Assembly (NCBI RefSeq): GCF_020295405.1
Contig: NZ_JADEYP010000008.1
Location: 1-64,000 of the forward strand
Source: Sphingobacterium bovistauri
GTDB taxonomy: Bacteria; Bacteroidota; Bacteroidia; Sphingobacteriales; Sphingobacteriaceae
Length of the DNA stretch: 64,000 nt
Direction: 5' to 3'
Shown here: positions 7,843 through 17,184 of the stretch, piece after piece
How positions within the stretch are numbered: position 1 is the first letter of the stretch
How the letters are laid out: the number at the start of each line of letters is the position of its first letter
Notes under the pieces: model-generated
The model's input: only the letters and a program-made list of their open reading frames with translations
The model's database searches: none
What the model was told of the DNA's origin: nothing
Made by a program: the position numbers and the translations under genes

Positions 7843-8307
7843 TTAGTTTAAATTTTTCTTTTTAATTAATCCGAAGTAAACTTCCAGCGCTTTTTTATCA
7901 GTCTTGAATGTTAAATCTTCTTCTTTAAGCTTCTCCATATTTACTAACCTGAAAACTTCAATTTTATCGACCTCTAAGTTTTTGTCAAATTCGAAAGGTG
8001 TGAGCTTTAATTCAATTTTTAACTCTTCCAAAGGTTGGACTTCGTAGTAGACAGAAATAATCTGACTATTATTAAAACTTGACTTTTCGTAGAAGTCTGT
8101 TGTATAAATATGTCTAATTACGTCTATGTGCAAATTGCATTCTTCTAAAAACTCCCTTTTTAGAGCGTCTATAAGTCCTTCTCCATATTCTAATCCACCT
8201 CCAGGAAACTTAGTAAACGAAACACTTTGCGTTCTTTCATCTGTAATCAATATCTCGTTTGCCTCTGTCCTAAGTATTCCGTACACTCTAACATTAAATG
8301 GAAACAT
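7843..8307 (-). CDS. Nudix hydrolase
   Basis: A 154-aa Nudix-fold protein. The Nudix box is at residues 37-59, with GGGLEYGEG and REFLEEC supplying the metal-binding Glu residues. It likely hydrolyses a nucleoside diphosphate derivative in the cytoplasm; the substrate cannot be told from the box alone. It starts 4 nt after the stop of the DUF1080 lipoprotein gene, so it is probably translated from the same minus-strand transcript, although the two functions have no obvious link. Confidence 0.88.
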   Translation of the reverse strand: MFPFNVRVYGILRTEANEILITDERTQSVSFTKFPGGGLEYGEGLIDALKREFLEECNLHIDVIRHIYTTDFYEKSSFNNSQIISVYYEVQPLEELKIELKLTPFEFDKNLEVDKIEVFRLVNMEKLKEEDLTFKTDKKALEVYFGLIKKKNLN

Positions 8308-8311
8308 TTTT

Positions 8312-9109
8312 TTATTTATTTTTCTTAGCTAAATCTTTCAAATATATATTTCTAAACTCTACAGGCTGTCCTTCGCTTTGAAGTGCAATAAATCCTTCTT
8401 TTAAAGCCTTTCCATCGGCCTTCATTCTAGGGTCAAAATTGTTTACTACAGGACCTCCAATTTGGGGTTTAGAATATGTTAATACAGTATCTCCTTCAAT
8501 AATATGTTGAATAAGTGAGTCTCCAAGCACAATGACTTCTGCTTTAACCCATTGATCTCCATGATAGGTTTTAGATGTTGAATTTATACAATGTGTTGTA
8601 TTTAATTCTCCATTCAAAAATATATGGGTACCGGGAGAGCACATATTTCCTGTAGTTCTTTCCTTTCCATCGCCAAGCCCACCCAGAAACTGCATTTCTA
8701 TGGAGATAGGCCAGTCTTGGTTTTTTTGCATAGTCCTTGGGTCCTGTGAATGAAACATTACCCCACTATTACGTAAGGTGTAGCTTGGTGCTTCATTATA
8801 TAATTCTCCATAAAATCGGTATTCTAATTTTAGGTGATAATGTGAATAGGGGATATCATAATACAAATGTCCAAAGCGATCATCGTATTTTTCTCCATAA
8901 CCATCGTAATTAACTTGTATCACGCCATTTTTCACACGGAATGTATTTGCGAAATTATTACCTACCTCGTAAGGGTAGATTTTGGCTGTCCAGCCTTGTA
9001 AATCTTTACCATTAAATAGAGATTTCCATTCTTTTGTTTCATTTTTTTTCGAAGAACAACCTAATGTTAATGCGCAAAAAAATAGTGCTGAGAGAAATTT
9101 TAAGTTCAT
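8312..9109 (-). CDS. DUF1080 (3-keto-disaccharide hydrolase-like) lipoprotein
   Basis: A 265-aa secreted lipoprotein: signal peptide with lipobox LGC (Cys18), then a single DUF1080 jelly-roll domain starting at WKSLFNGKDLQGW and ending in FRNIYLKDL. DUF1080 proteins are lectin-like or 3-keto-glycoside hydrolases, often near Gfo/Idh/MocA dehydrogenases, though none is adjacent here. It is likely exported to the periplasm or outer membrane and acts on a sugar. It sits between an unknown gene (5 nt upstream) and the Nudix gene, suggesting one three-gene unit. Confidence 0.87.
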   Translation of the reverse strand: MNLKFLSALFFCALTLGCSSKKNETKEWKSLFNGKDLQGWTAKIYPYEVGNNFANTFRVKNGVIQVNYDGYGEKYDDRFGHLYYDIPYSHYHLKLEYRFYGELYNEAPSYTLRNSGVMFHSQDPRTMQKNQDWPISIEMQFLGGLGDGKERTTGNMCSPGTHIFLNGELNTTHCINSTSKTYHGDQWVKAEVIVLGDSLIQHIIEGDTVLTYSKPQIGGPVVNNFDPRMKADGKALKEGFIALQSEGQPVEFRNIYLKDLAKKNK

Positions 9110-9114
9110 ATCTA

Positions 9115-9846
9115 TTAAATTTCTACAAATCCATTTTCCACAGCGTTTTCGTCGACAAATAATACGGAGTAATGCTTAGGCAATAACCATCCAATTGTGT
9201 TCGAAATAATCTCAAATTTTTTCTCATCTGCAATTTGTGGTGGGGTGAAATTAAATACCAAATCTTGCATCAAATTTTCTTCTGTTTCATAATTACGTGC
9301 AATCATCATGGCTTTTGGAGTATCTATACCTGCATGTTTTAAAAATTCACGCAATTGATTTTTTAGATATTTTGGGAGTATTGAATCAGATGGCGCACCT
9401 ACTAAAATTTGTTCATCAGCTTGAATTGATATTTGCTCTTTATTATTTGAAAAAACACTTTCGTCGATGTAGAATGAATCATTTAATTCATAGTTTGCAA
9501 TATCTCCATAGGAGAATACCCAGTCAGGTCTTTCATTTTGAGCATTGATTACAATTCCAAAACCTTGCATTAGGATTGTTGGTAATTGTTTGTTGATAAC
9601 AAAAGCTTGAAAATTTTCATTTGTTTTAACGTTTTGAAGCTGGATGTAAGGAAAACCGTCACTAGCGATTACAACCTCAGGACTTCCTAATTTTAGATTA
9701 GCTTCATCAACTGATTGTAAAAAATTACCTACCCATTTCTCATCGCGATCTTGAAAAGGTACTTCTAATAATGAATTCAGTATCACTGTTTTTTCTAAAT
9801 CACCTAATCCTATTTCTGGATTATTATCATTATTTGTTAAATTCAT
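9115..9846 (-). CDS. Conserved-looking cytoplasmic protein of unknown function
   Basis: A 243-aa acidic soluble protein without signal peptide or membrane segments. I do not recognise a family. It reads as a mixed alpha/beta fold: an N-terminal region with DLEKTVILNSLLEVPFQDRDEKWVGNFL, a middle with VFSYGDIANYELNDSF, and a C-terminal part ending GWLLPKHYSVLFVDENAVENGFVEI. Typical codon use and a start directly opposite the E1 gene argue for a real gene. It is the first gene of the minus-strand unit that includes the DUF1080 lipoprotein and Nudix genes. Confidence 0.7.
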   Translation of the reverse strand: MNLTNNDNNPEIGLGDLEKTVILNSLLEVPFQDRDEKWVGNFLQSVDEANLKLGSPEVVIASDGFPYIQLQNVKTNENFQAFVINKQLPTILMQGFGIVINAQNERPDWVFSYGDIANYELNDSFYIDESVFSNNKEQISIQADEQILVGAPSDSILPKYLKNQLREFLKHAGIDTPKAMMIARNYETEENLMQDLVFNFTPPQIADEKKFEIISNTIGWLLPKHYSVLFVDENAVENGFVEI

Positions 9847-9950
9847 ATTTTAATTTCAATTCTTTAAGATGTGCTTAAAAGTACATAATTCTTGTCTATA
9901 TTTTAGAGGTATTATTAAATTATTGGCTATATTGTAAGTGTTAATTTTGC

Positions 9951-9958
9951 TACTTTTG
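9951..9958 (+). promoter_or_regulatory. Candidate -7 box for the E1 gene
   Basis: TACTTTTG fits TAnnTTTG and lies 21 bases before the ATG at 9979. TTG triplets are present upstream, but not at the ideal 19-21 base spacing, so only the -7 element is supported. Confidence 0.45.
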
Positions 9959-9978
9959 TTGAATAAGAATATAAGTTA

Positions 9979-12399
9979 ATGATAGATTCGAAACTGAAAA
10001 CGCCTGAAAATGCAAACACTTCAAAGTTAAGCTTTGATGATTTTCGTGAAATCATATTGAAAGACTATGAAGCTGCAGTTCAAAGTAGGTATGTAAGTTT
10101 ATTGGGTAGGAAAGAGGTTCTTACAGGCAAGGCTAAGTTTGGTATATTTGGTGATGGCAAAGAGGTCGCGCAAATTGCTTTGGCTAAGGTATTTAAGAAT
10201 GGTGATTGGAGGTCTGGTTATTATCGAGATCAAACATTAGCATTTGCATCTGGGATATGTACTGTTTATAATTTTTTCTCTCAATTGTATGCTAATCCAG
10301 ACATAGAAGCGGAAGTATCTTCTGGAGGAAGACAAATGGTAGCTCATTTTTCTACAACGTTGACAGATGAGAATGGGGCCTGGAAAGACCAAACTATTCA
10401 GAAAAATTCTTTTTCTGATATTTCTACCACTGGTGGGCAAATGTCACGTACGTTAGGTTTAGGCTTAGCATCTAAATTATACCGCAATAATAAAGACTTA
10501 TCGTATTTAAAATACTTCTCTAATGCAGGGAATGAAGTGGTATTTTGTAATGTGGGAAATGCATCTACTTCTGAAGGGGTCTTTTGGGAGACAGTAAATG
10601 CTGCTGGGGTAAAGCAAATACCGGCTGTTATTTCTATATGGGATGATGGATATGGTATTTCTGTACCAAATGATATTCAAACGACGAAAGCTGATATTTC
10701 AGAAGTTCTTAAAGGTTTTCAACGAGATAATGAGAATCAAGGGATTGAGATTTTTAAAGTGAAAGGCTGGGATTATCCAGGACTGTGTGAAACATATGAG
10801 ATGGCCGCTCGAATAGCACGTGAGCAGCATATTCCTTGCTTAGTACATGTTACGGAGTTGACTCAACCTCAGGGGCATAGTTCCTCTGGTTCACACGAAC
10901 GCTATAAATCAAAAGATAGATTAGCGTGGGAGCAGATTTATGATTGTAATACTAAATTACGTCAATGGATTTTGGAAGCTGGTATTGCTACAGATTCTGA
11001 GTTGTTAGATATTGAGTCATCTATAAAAGATTTTGTACGTGTAGAACAAAAGAGGGCTTGGACAGATTATAGAAAATTGATTCAAAATGATTTGGATGAA
11101 GCTATTGAATATTTATCACAATTTGATAATGAAATCGTTGAGTTACCTTTAAATATTTTAAAGAGCACGACTGAGCCCTCACTAAAAGAGATTTTTTCGA
11201 CTGTAAGACAGGTGTTGCGTGATTTACGATTTGAAGAATCTGCAGAGAAGGATACATTATTTTCTTGGTATCAAGAAAAGCAAATCATTAACGAAGATCG
11301 ATACAATAGTAAGCTACATGTTGAGAATTCATTTTCTCCTCTGGAAGTAGAATTAGTTGAGCCTTCTTATGCTATGGATTCGGCTACAGTCGATGGGAGA
11401 GAAGTATTGAATGCTTGTTTTGAAGCTAATTTTAAGAATGATGAGCGTCTGATAGCATTTGGGGAAGATGTGGGTAAAATTGGTGATGTTAATCAAGGTT
11501 TTGCCGGTTTACAAGAGAAATTTGGTGATTTAAGAATTTTTGACACAGGTATTCGTGAGTCAGCAATTATAGGTAAAGGTATAGGTTTGGCTGTAAGGGG
11601 CTTAAGACCGATTGCTGAGATTCAATATTTAGATTATCTGATATATGCCTTACCAGTTTTGAGCGACGATTTGGCATCGTTAAGTTATAGAACTAAGGGC
11701 CAACAGAAGGCTCCTGTTATAATTCGTACTCGCGGACATCGTTTGGAAGGTATTTGGCATTCAGGTTCGCCAATGACAGTTTTATTAGGTGCTTTGCGTG
11801 GTCTACATATTTGTGTGCCCCGAAATATGACGCAGGCTGCAGGAATGTACAACACGTTGTTAAGAGGGGATGATCCCGCAGTAGTGGTAGAATGTTTGAA
11901 TGGTTATCGATTAAAAGAAAAGATGCCAGACAATATCGGCGATTTCACTGTCCCTATTGGTATTGCAGAAGTGATTCGTGAAGGGAAAGATATTACTGTT
12001 GTGTCGTATGGCTCCACCTTAAGACTGGTACAAGAAGCTGCATTAGAACTAGATAAAATAGGTGTTTCAATTGAAATTGTTGATGTGCAATGTTTACAGC
12101 CGTTTGATCGAACACAAGTATGTTTGGGTTCTTTAAGTAAAACAAATCGTTTATTGGTTGTTGATGAGGATATTCCTGGAGGAGCTTCCGCTTTTATTTT
12201 ACAACAAATTTTAGAACATCAAAATGGCTATTATCATTTGGATAGTAAACCAAGGACATTATCTGCGAAGCCTCATCGTCCACCTTATGGTTCAGATGGG
12301 GATTATTTTACTAAGCCATCTGTAGATGATATTGTAGAATCAGTATATGAAATCATGCAGGATGTTAATCCTCAACAGTTTCCAAAATACCTTAATTAA
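9979..12399 (+). CDS. 2-oxoacid dehydrogenase E1, fused alpha and beta subunits (branched-chain type)
   Basis: An 806-aa fusion of the two E1 chains that decarboxylate a 2-oxoacid with thiamine diphosphate and pass the acyl group to lipoyl-E2. The alpha part (about 20-400) has the cofactor-binding GNASTSEGVFWETVN and DDGYGISVP stretch. The beta part (about 470-806) begins REVLNACFEANFKNDERLIAFGEDVG and holds the conserved GHRLEGIWHSGSP segment. No E2 or E3 gene is adjacent. The arrangement resembles the 2-oxoisovalerate dehydrogenase fusions of Bacteroidota; pyruvate or acetoin as substrate cannot be excluded. Confidence 0.88.
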   Translation: MIDSKLKTPENANTSKLSFDDFREIILKDYEAAVQSRYVSLLGRKEVLTGKAKFGIFGDGKEVAQIALAKVFKNGDWRSGYYRDQTLAFASGICTVYNFFSQLYANPDIEAEVSSGGRQMVAHFSTTLTDENGAWKDQTIQKNSFSDISTTGGQMSRTLGLGLASKLYRNNKDLSYLKYFSNAGNEVVFCNVGNASTSEGVFWETVNAAGVKQIPAVISIWDDGYGISVPNDIQTTKADISEVLKGFQRDNENQGIEIFKVKGWDYPGLCETYEMAARIAREQHIPCLVHVTELTQPQGHSSSGSHERYKSKDRLAWEQIYDCNTKLRQWILEAGIATDSELLDIESSIKDFVRVEQKRAWTDYRKLIQNDLDEAIEYLSQFDNEIVELPLNILKSTTEPSLKEIFSTVRQVLRDLRFEESAEKDTLFSWYQEKQIINEDRYNSKLHVENSFSPLEVELVEPSYAMDSATVDGREVLNACFEANFKNDERLIAFGEDVGKIGDVNQGFAGLQEKFGDLRIFDTGIRESAIIGKGIGLAVRGLRPIAEIQYLDYLIYALPVLSDDLASLSYRTKGQQKAPVIIRTRGHRLEGIWHSGSPMTVLLGALRGLHICVPRNMTQAAGMYNTLLRGDDPAVVVECLNGYRLKEKMPDNIGDFTVPIGIAEVIREGKDITVVSYGSTLRLVQEAALELDKIGVSIEIVDVQCLQPFDRTQVCLGSLSKTNRLLVVDEDIPGGASAFILQQILEHQNGYYHLDSKPRTLSAKPHRPPYGSDGDYFTKPSVDDIVESVYEIMQDVNPQQFPKYLN

Positions 12400-12412
12400 A
12401 TAGTTTTAATTT

Positions 12413-13261
12413 TTAAAATATCGAAGCAGCACCAATAAGTGCTGCTTTTTCAGCATATTGGGCTTTTGTAATTTTAAATGCTGAAAATTTATTATCTCTA
12501 TCAATTAAGTGCCATGCTTTTGCAATATTTCCTCCAATGATAAAATGATTACAATGGTGTAGTTCACTAAAATAGCTTAGAAAAGCTTCTAAATGCGTAC
12601 TATATTCTGTTAACAATTGATCGAATTCGGTTGAATTTTGATGATTATCAATTATTTCTTTCAATCCATTTTCTTTTATACCTTTTAGCTGTTCAAATCG
12701 TTTAGTAAACCACCTTGTTACTAATGATTCTTCGAAGATTGAATCTTTATAACTTATTTTCCAAAGATCAGCATCAAAAGCTTTTTCACCATTAGACCAA
12801 ACTGCACTGCCCAATCCTGTGCCTAATGTGATGCCCAATACCTTGTCTTTGTTTTCTAGTCCCTGCGCAAATATTTCTCCTTGTAAAAATGCTGCTGCAT
12901 CATTAATATATTTTATTTCATATTGTTTACCTAATTCTTCTATTAAGGCATTAGTCGTATCTAATTTATAAATGGCATCGTACTTATCTTGATTCTTCAT
13001 TAAGGATATGCCATTGTCATAATCAAATGGACCTGGCATGGCTATGCCAATATGCTGTATTTCAATGTTAAATTTGTTTAGACATGACTTAATATTCGAC
13101 GCCCAGTTATGAAAAATCGATTTAGCATTTGAAGAAGAATTAATATGGCTGCGTGAAAGTGTATCCGACAAAATTACCCATTCATTTGTATCAACAATAG
13201 CTGAAGTAATGTGTGTTCCACCAATATCGCATGATAAAATATATTTAGGATATAGAGTCAT
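12413..13261 (-). CDS. ROK-family sugar kinase-like protein
   Basis: A 282-aa member of the ROK/ASKHA superfamily: phosphate-1 motif DIGGTH at residues 12-17, a central GITLGTGLGSAVW (second phosphate loop), HFIIGGNIAKAW (adenosine motif) and a C-terminal ALIGAAS. It probably phosphorylates a hexose with ATP. The usual ROK zinc motif with clustered Cys after the second phosphate loop is absent; the corresponding region reads DLWKISYKDSIFEESLV. It has no DNA-binding domain, so it is an enzyme rather than a NagC/Mlc-type regulator. Convergent with E1, with a 13-nt gap. Confidence 0.85.
   Translation of the reverse strand: MTLYPKYILSCDIGGTHITSAIVDTNEWVILSDTLSRSHINSSSNAKSIFHNWASNIKSCLNKFNIEIQHIGIAMPGPFDYDNGISLMKNQDKYDAIYKLDTTNALIEELGKQYEIKYINDAAAFLQGEIFAQGLENKDKVLGITLGTGLGSAVWSNGEKAFDADLWKISYKDSIFEESLVTRWFTKRFEQLKGIKENGLKEIIDNHQNSTEFDQLLTEYSTHLEAFLSYFSELHHCNHFIIGGNIAKAWHLIDRDNKFSAFKITKAQYAEKAALIGAASIF
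12424..12450 (+). terminator. E1 terminator embedded in the 3' end of the convergent ROK gene
   Basis: A 9-bp perfect stem (12424-12432 with 12439-12447, loop CAATAA) followed by TTT on the plus strand, 25 nt after the E1 stop. It lies inside the last codons of the minus-strand ROK gene, so the bases serve as both terminator and coding sequence. Confidence 0.65.
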
Positions 13262-13293
13262 AGTTTATATTAAGTATCGCTAGTTATATTAGC

Positions 13294-13301
13294 CAAATAT
13301 A
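13294..13301 (-). promoter_or_regulatory. Candidate -7 box for the ROK gene
   Basis: Read on the minus strand this is TATATTTG, an exact TAnnTTTG match, about 33 bases upstream of the ROK start. No convincing -33 element was found. Confidence 0.4.
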
Positions 13302-13344
13302 GGTTTTCTGTTGAAAAAAAGAATATAAAATTTTTAATAAGTTA

Positions 13345-13449
13345 TCATTCAATTCCATAAACTTCTATTGACCTAAGTTTTACCAGCATTTCAATTTGTA
13401 TAGTAACATATTCACGTGGCTCTTGAATATAAGTTTTTTGCTGTGTCAT
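13345..13449 (-). CDS. Possible 34-aa peptide or gene remnant
   Basis: A short frame beginning MTQQKTYIQEPREYVTIQIE and ending KLRSIEVYGIE. The composition is protein-like (charged, amphipathic, not hydrophobic-by-chance). AAAGGAAC lies about 10 bases before its ATG. It may be a small protein or the N-terminal remnant of a lost gene. I recognise no family. Confidence 0.3.
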   Translation of the reverse strand: MTQQKTYIQEPREYVTIQIEMLVKLRSIEVYGIE

Positions 13450-13562
13450 TGGATTTGTTCCTTTTAAGGATGTTTGTTATAGAGCAATTTAAGTCTAAAC
13501 ATAAAATGAAATAATCATTCCAATGAATAGAAAATAAAGAACAAAGGTTTTTATAATTGGTG

Positions 13563-13595
13563 TAAAAAAGAAACTTCCGTAAGAATACGGAAGTT
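13563..13595 (-). terminator. Terminator of the aromatic amino-acid operon
   Basis: A perfect 10-bp stem (13572-13581 with 13586-13595, loop AGAA) followed on the minus strand by TTTCTTTTTT. It begins 4 nt past the aroC stop and closes the pheA-to-aroC run. Confidence 0.9.
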
Positions 13596-13598
13596 CTA

Positions 13599-14693
13599 TT
13601 AAATATTTGAATATGCTCTCTGTTTTAATAATTGATCGGCTATAACTAAGGCTGCCATAGCTTCAACGATAACTACAGCGCGCGGTACTACACAAGGATC
13701 ATGACGACCTTTCCCGGAAATAGTCGTTTCCTCACCAGCTTGATTCAATGTTTCTTGATCACGCATAATAGTAGCAACTGCTTTAAAAGCTACTTTGAAT
13801 GTAATATCCATCCCGTTTGAGATACCTCCCTGAATACCACCTGAGAAATTTGTTTTTGTTACTACTTTTTCATTTTCTGTGGTAAAAATGTCATTGTGCT
13901 CTGATCCTCGCATTCTAGAACCTTCGAATCCAGAGCCGTACTCAAAACCATGTACAGCATTGATACTTAACATAGCTTTACCCAGCTCTGCGTGTAATCT
14001 ATCGAAAACAGGCTCACCTAATCCTGCAGGAACACCTCGTACAATAGCTGAAATACGTCCACCGACTGTATCCCCATTTTTACGGATGGTGTTGTCAATG
14101 AAATCAATCATTTCATTAGCTGTCGCTGGATCTGCACAACGTGCAATATTAGATTCACGAGTTTCTAATAGTGATTTCAAATTTGAAGAATCGACATTGG
14201 GTGCTTCAATTTGTCCTACTCCAGAAACATGGGCAAAAATCTCAATACCCTGTTGTTGTAAAAATAATTTAGCAATTGCTCCTGCAGCTACACGTGCCGC
14301 TGTCTCACGTGCTGAAGAACGCCCACCTCCACGGTAATCACGAATACCGTACTTCATTTGGTAGGTATAGTCTGCATGGGAGGGACGATACTTGTCCGCT
14401 ATGTGAGAGTAATCTTTAGATCGTTGGTCTTCGTTGGGAATTACAATCGAAATAGGTGTACCTGTTGATTTACCTTCAAAAACACCAGATAAGATTTGTG
14501 CCGTATCGCTTTCTTTGCGTTGCGTTGTAATTTTGGATTGCCCAGGTTTACGTTTGTCCAATTCGGATTGGATAAATTCCTCGTCAATCTCAATATTTGA
14601 TGGGCAACCGTCCACAATAACTCCAATTGCCTTGCCGTGAGACTCGCCAAAAGTCGTTATTCTAAATAAGTCACCGAATGAATTTCCTGCCAT
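13599..14693 (-). CDS. aroC: Chorismate synthase
   Basis: AroC, which makes chorismate from 5-enolpyruvylshikimate 3-phosphate using reduced FMN, the last step of the common aromatic pathway. The 364-aa length is standard. Signatures: [18 protein letters not shown] near the N-terminus, RPSHADYTY and [21 protein letters not shown] in the middle, and [19 protein letters not shown] with [11 protein letters not shown] near the end. Last gene of the minus-strand run, 72 nt downstream of aroA and directly followed by the operon terminator. Confidence 0.98.
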   Translation of the reverse strand: MAGNSFGDLFRITTFGESHGKAIGVIVDGCPSNIEIDEEFIQSELDKRKPGQSKITTQRKESDTAQILSGVFEGKSTGTPISIVIPNEDQRSKDYSHIADKYRPSHADYTYQMKYGIRDYRGGGRSSARETAARVAAGAIAKLFLQQQGIEIFAHVSGVGQIEAPNVDSSNLKSLLETRESNIARCADPATANEMIDFIDNTIRKNGDTVGGRISAIVRGVPAGLGEPVFDRLHAELGKAMLSINAVHGFEYGSGFEGSRMRGSEHNDIFTTENEKVVTKTNFSGGIQGGISNGMDITFKVAFKAVATIMRDQETLNQAGEETTISGKGRHDPCVVPRAVVIVEAMAALVIADQLLKQRAYSNI

Positions 14694-14765
14694 AATGATT
14701 AGTATATTACTAATATAAATATTTATGCCCTCAATTGGATAGAAAGATACTATTGAAGTAAACTT

Positions 14766-16016
14766 CTATTCTGTTATCGAAAACCCTTGGAGTGTTAAAT
14801 GTTCCCAATACATAGGGTAAGATTTTTCAACGACCTGAGGTTCTTCAATTTGTATTCTTTCGAAAACTAAAGCTAAAGGAGCAAATGCCATTGCCATACG
14901 GTGATCTTCGTAAGTGAAAATTGATATATCATCTGGTTCTTTAACATTGTCTGCATTCAAATGATAGACTTCATTATCTTCAGTCAATTTAGCCCCAAAT
15001 TTTCCAATTTCATTTTGTAGTGCCGCAATACGATCCGTTTCTTTGATTTTCAGGGTTTCTAAACCTGTGAATGAAACATTACGTTTTAATGCTGCCGCAA
15101 CGACGATTACAGTTTGTGCTAAATCTGGACATTCTTTGAAGTCAAATAATGTCTTATCAGAATCTAGTTTCACTTTTTGTAATAAAATTCCTTTAGCTTC
15201 AAAAGTCGTTTTTACGCCAAAATGTGTCATGATTTCAGCAATAGCAATATCACCTTGTAGGCTGTTTTTCTTTAAACCTGGAAGCCTAATTTCTGCTTGC
15301 TCTGCCAAAGCGACCATAGCATACCAGTATGAAGCTGCACTCCAATCTGGTTCTACATAAATAGTAGTTTCTTTAGCAACTTGTGGCAATATTTGAATGC
15401 TATTTTCTTCCCAACTATGTTGAATTCCAGCCTCGGCCAACATATTCAATGTCATAGTTACATATGGACGAGAAGTTAATTCGCCTTCAATTTCTATCTT
15501 CAAACCTTTTTTTAAGGATGAGGCTATTAAAAGGAGCGAAGAGATATATTGGCTGCTTACATCACCCTTTATGCGTACAGTATCTTTGCTTTGAAACAAC
15601 TTCCCTTCAATGTGTAATGGTGGAAATCCTGCTTTTTTTACATAATGTACATCAGCACCTATTGTTTTTAATGCGTCCACCAAAATTCCGATAGGGCGTT
15701 GTTGCATACGTTCTGTTCCTGTTAGAATAAAATCCCCAGGAATAAGATTAAGATACGACGTCATAAAGCGCATCGCTGTTCCCGCAGGACCAATATCGAT
15801 TGTTTTTTGACCTTCGCCTTCTGCATTAGCAACCTTCAATGCACGAGTGAGCAAAACGGTATCATCCGCTTCTGATAGATTCTCAATCGTTACTTTACCT
15901 TGGCTCAATGCTTTTATAATAAGAGCACGGTTGCTCTCAGATTTTGAACCCGTTAGTTGTACCGTGCCACTTACTTGTTTTGTAGGATGAGTTAGCGTAA
16001 TGCTCTTTTGACTCAT
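14766..16016 (-). CDS. aroA: 3-phosphoshikimate 1-carboxyvinyltransferase (EPSP synthase)
   Basis: AroA joins shikimate 3-phosphate and phosphoenolpyruvate to give EPSP. 416 aa, slightly shorter than the roughly 427 of E. coli. Signatures: GSKSESNRALIIKAL (substrate-binding Lys/Ser), GPAGTAMRFMTSYL, DVSSQYISSLLL, and the C-terminal KIKETDRIAALQNEIGKFG and YEDHRMAMAFAPLAL. It starts 4 nt after the DAHP synthase stop, so the two are translationally close. The GTAMRF loop has Ala where glyphosate-sensitive class I enzymes usually read GNAGTA/T. Confidence 0.97.
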   Translation of the reverse strand: MSQKSITLTHPTKQVSGTVQLTGSKSESNRALIIKALSQGKVTIENLSEADDTVLLTRALKVANAEGEGQKTIDIGPAGTAMRFMTSYLNLIPGDFILTGTERMQQRPIGILVDALKTIGADVHYVKKAGFPPLHIEGKLFQSKDTVRIKGDVSSQYISSLLLIASSLKKGLKIEIEGELTSRPYVTMTLNMLAEAGIQHSWEENSIQILPQVAKETTIYVEPDWSAASYWYAMVALAEQAEIRLPGLKKNSLQGDIAIAEIMTHFGVKTTFEAKGILLQKVKLDSDKTLFDFKECPDLAQTVIVVAAALKRNVSFTGLETLKIKETDRIAALQNEIGKFGAKLTEDNEVYHLNADNVKEPDDISIFTYEDHRMAMAFAPLALVFERIQIEEPQVVEKSYPMYWEHLTLQGFSITE

Positions 16017-16020
16017 TATA

Positions 16021-17133
16021 TTATGCCTCCGTTGTAGTTTTAACGTTCATAATTTCGTTTTGCTTACGAATAGATTCATTGTGCAATAGCTCTAAGTATT
16101 TCACAGAAAAATCTTCTCCTAGATTCAATGCTTTTGCCAATTGAACACGTTTTTGAATGATTTCATCCCAACGGTTAACTTGTAAAATAGTTACATTGTT
16201 ATCACGTTTGTATTCGCCAATGTTCTCAGCAACTTTCATACGATCACCAATTAACTTTAAGATTTGATCATCTAATTTATCAATTTTTTGACGTAATTCA
16301 GCTAGTTTATCAGAGAATGCAGGGTCTGCAGATTCTGGTTGACGGTATGATAAATTATCCAATAATTCAGCCAGAGCTGCTGGAGTAACTTGCTGTTTTG
16401 CATCTGTCCAAGCTACAGAAGGGTCAATATGTGACTCAATAATAAAACCTTGCATATCCATGTCCATAGCTTTTTGAGCGATGTAAGGGATCAATTCACG
16501 GTTACCACAGATATGACTTGGGTCATTGATGATAGGCAATTCAGGTGCAATTGTTTTGAGCTGGATAGCTAAATCCCACATTGGTTCATTACGGAAAGCT
16601 GTTTTTTCGTATGATGAGAAACCACGGTGTATAGCTGCGATTTTTTTAATACCAGCACCATTAACACGCTCTAGAGCCCCAATCCATAATGATAAGTCTG
16701 GGTTTACTGGATTTTTTACTATTACTGGAATATCTTTACCTGATGCTTTAATAGCATCAGCAATTTCTTGTACAGTGAATGGATTAGCTGTAGAACGAGC
16801 ACCGATCCATAGGATGTCAACACCTGCGTCGATAGCTTCTTTTACGTGTTGCGCTGTAGCTACTTCAGTAGCTGTCAATAAGCCAGTTTCTTCTTTTGCT
16901 CGTTTCAACCATTCTAAACCTATACTTCCGATACCTTCAAATTCTCCTGGACGGGTACGAGGTTTCCAAATACCAGCACGTAATACGTGAACTTTACCAG
17001 TGTTAGCTAATAAGTGTGCTGTAGATACCAATTGATCTTCAGTCTCTGCACTACAAGGGCCAGAGATGATTAATGGTTTACCGTCTGTATTTATCCAAGA
17101 ACTTAATGGTTGGATTTCTAATGAATGTTTCAT
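16021..17133 (-). CDS. Bifunctional DAHP synthase / chorismate mutase
   Basis: A 370-aa fusion catalysing the first committed step (PEP plus erythrose 4-phosphate to DAHP) and the chorismate-to-prephenate branch. Residues 1-260 form a class I-beta type DAHP synthase domain with ISGPCSAET, RAGIWKPRTRPGEFEG, GARSTANPF, KNPVNPD and DPSHICGNR. Residues about 275-360 form an AroQ-type chorismate mutase (LAELRQKIDKLDDQILKLI, then RMKVAENIGEYKRDNN). The mutase may also confer feedback control, as in the reverse AroQ fusions. It lies 51 nt downstream of pheA, in the same attenuated operon. Confidence 0.95.
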   Translation of the reverse strand: MKHSLEIQPLSSWINTDGKPLIISGPCSAETEDQLVSTAHLLANTGKVHVLRAGIWKPRTRPGEFEGIGSIGLEWLKRAKEETGLLTATEVATAQHVKEAIDAGVDILWIGARSTANPFTVQEIADAIKASGKDIPVIVKNPVNPDLSLWIGALERVNGAGIKKIAAIHRGFSSYEKTAFRNEPMWDLAIQLKTIAPELPIINDPSHICGNRELIPYIAQKAMDMDMQGFIIESHIDPSVAWTDAKQQVTPAALAELLDNLSYRQPESADPAFSDKLAELRQKIDKLDDQILKLIGDRMKVAENIGEYKRDNNVTILQVNRWDEIIQKRVQLAKALNLGEDFSVKYLELLHNESIRKQNEIMNVKTTTEA

Positions 17134-17184
17134 TTCTATTTTGAGTTTTTTTATTTACAAATTGTTAGTAGTTCGATTGTTGTA

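Larger units (their letters stand above)
13262..13598. other. Spacer between aroC and the ROK gene
   Basis: 337 nt holding the ROK promoter box (13294-13301), a doubtful 34-codon frame (13345-13449, minus) and the aroC terminator (13563-13595). Nothing else was recognised. Confidence 0.5.

Noticed and set aside
13879..14337. 152-codon open frame on the plus strand opposite aroC
   Set aside because: It is antisense to the conserved core of chorismate synthase; its Ser/Pro/Arg-rich translation resembles no protein and follows from aroC codon use.
15043..15360. 105-codon open frame on the plus strand opposite aroA
   Set aside because: Lies wholly inside EPSP synthase in the opposite frame; the translation shows no known motif.
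16526..16990. 154-codon open frame on the plus strand opposite the DAHP synthase gene
   Set aside because: Antisense shadow of a highly conserved enzyme; no signal or domain in its translation.
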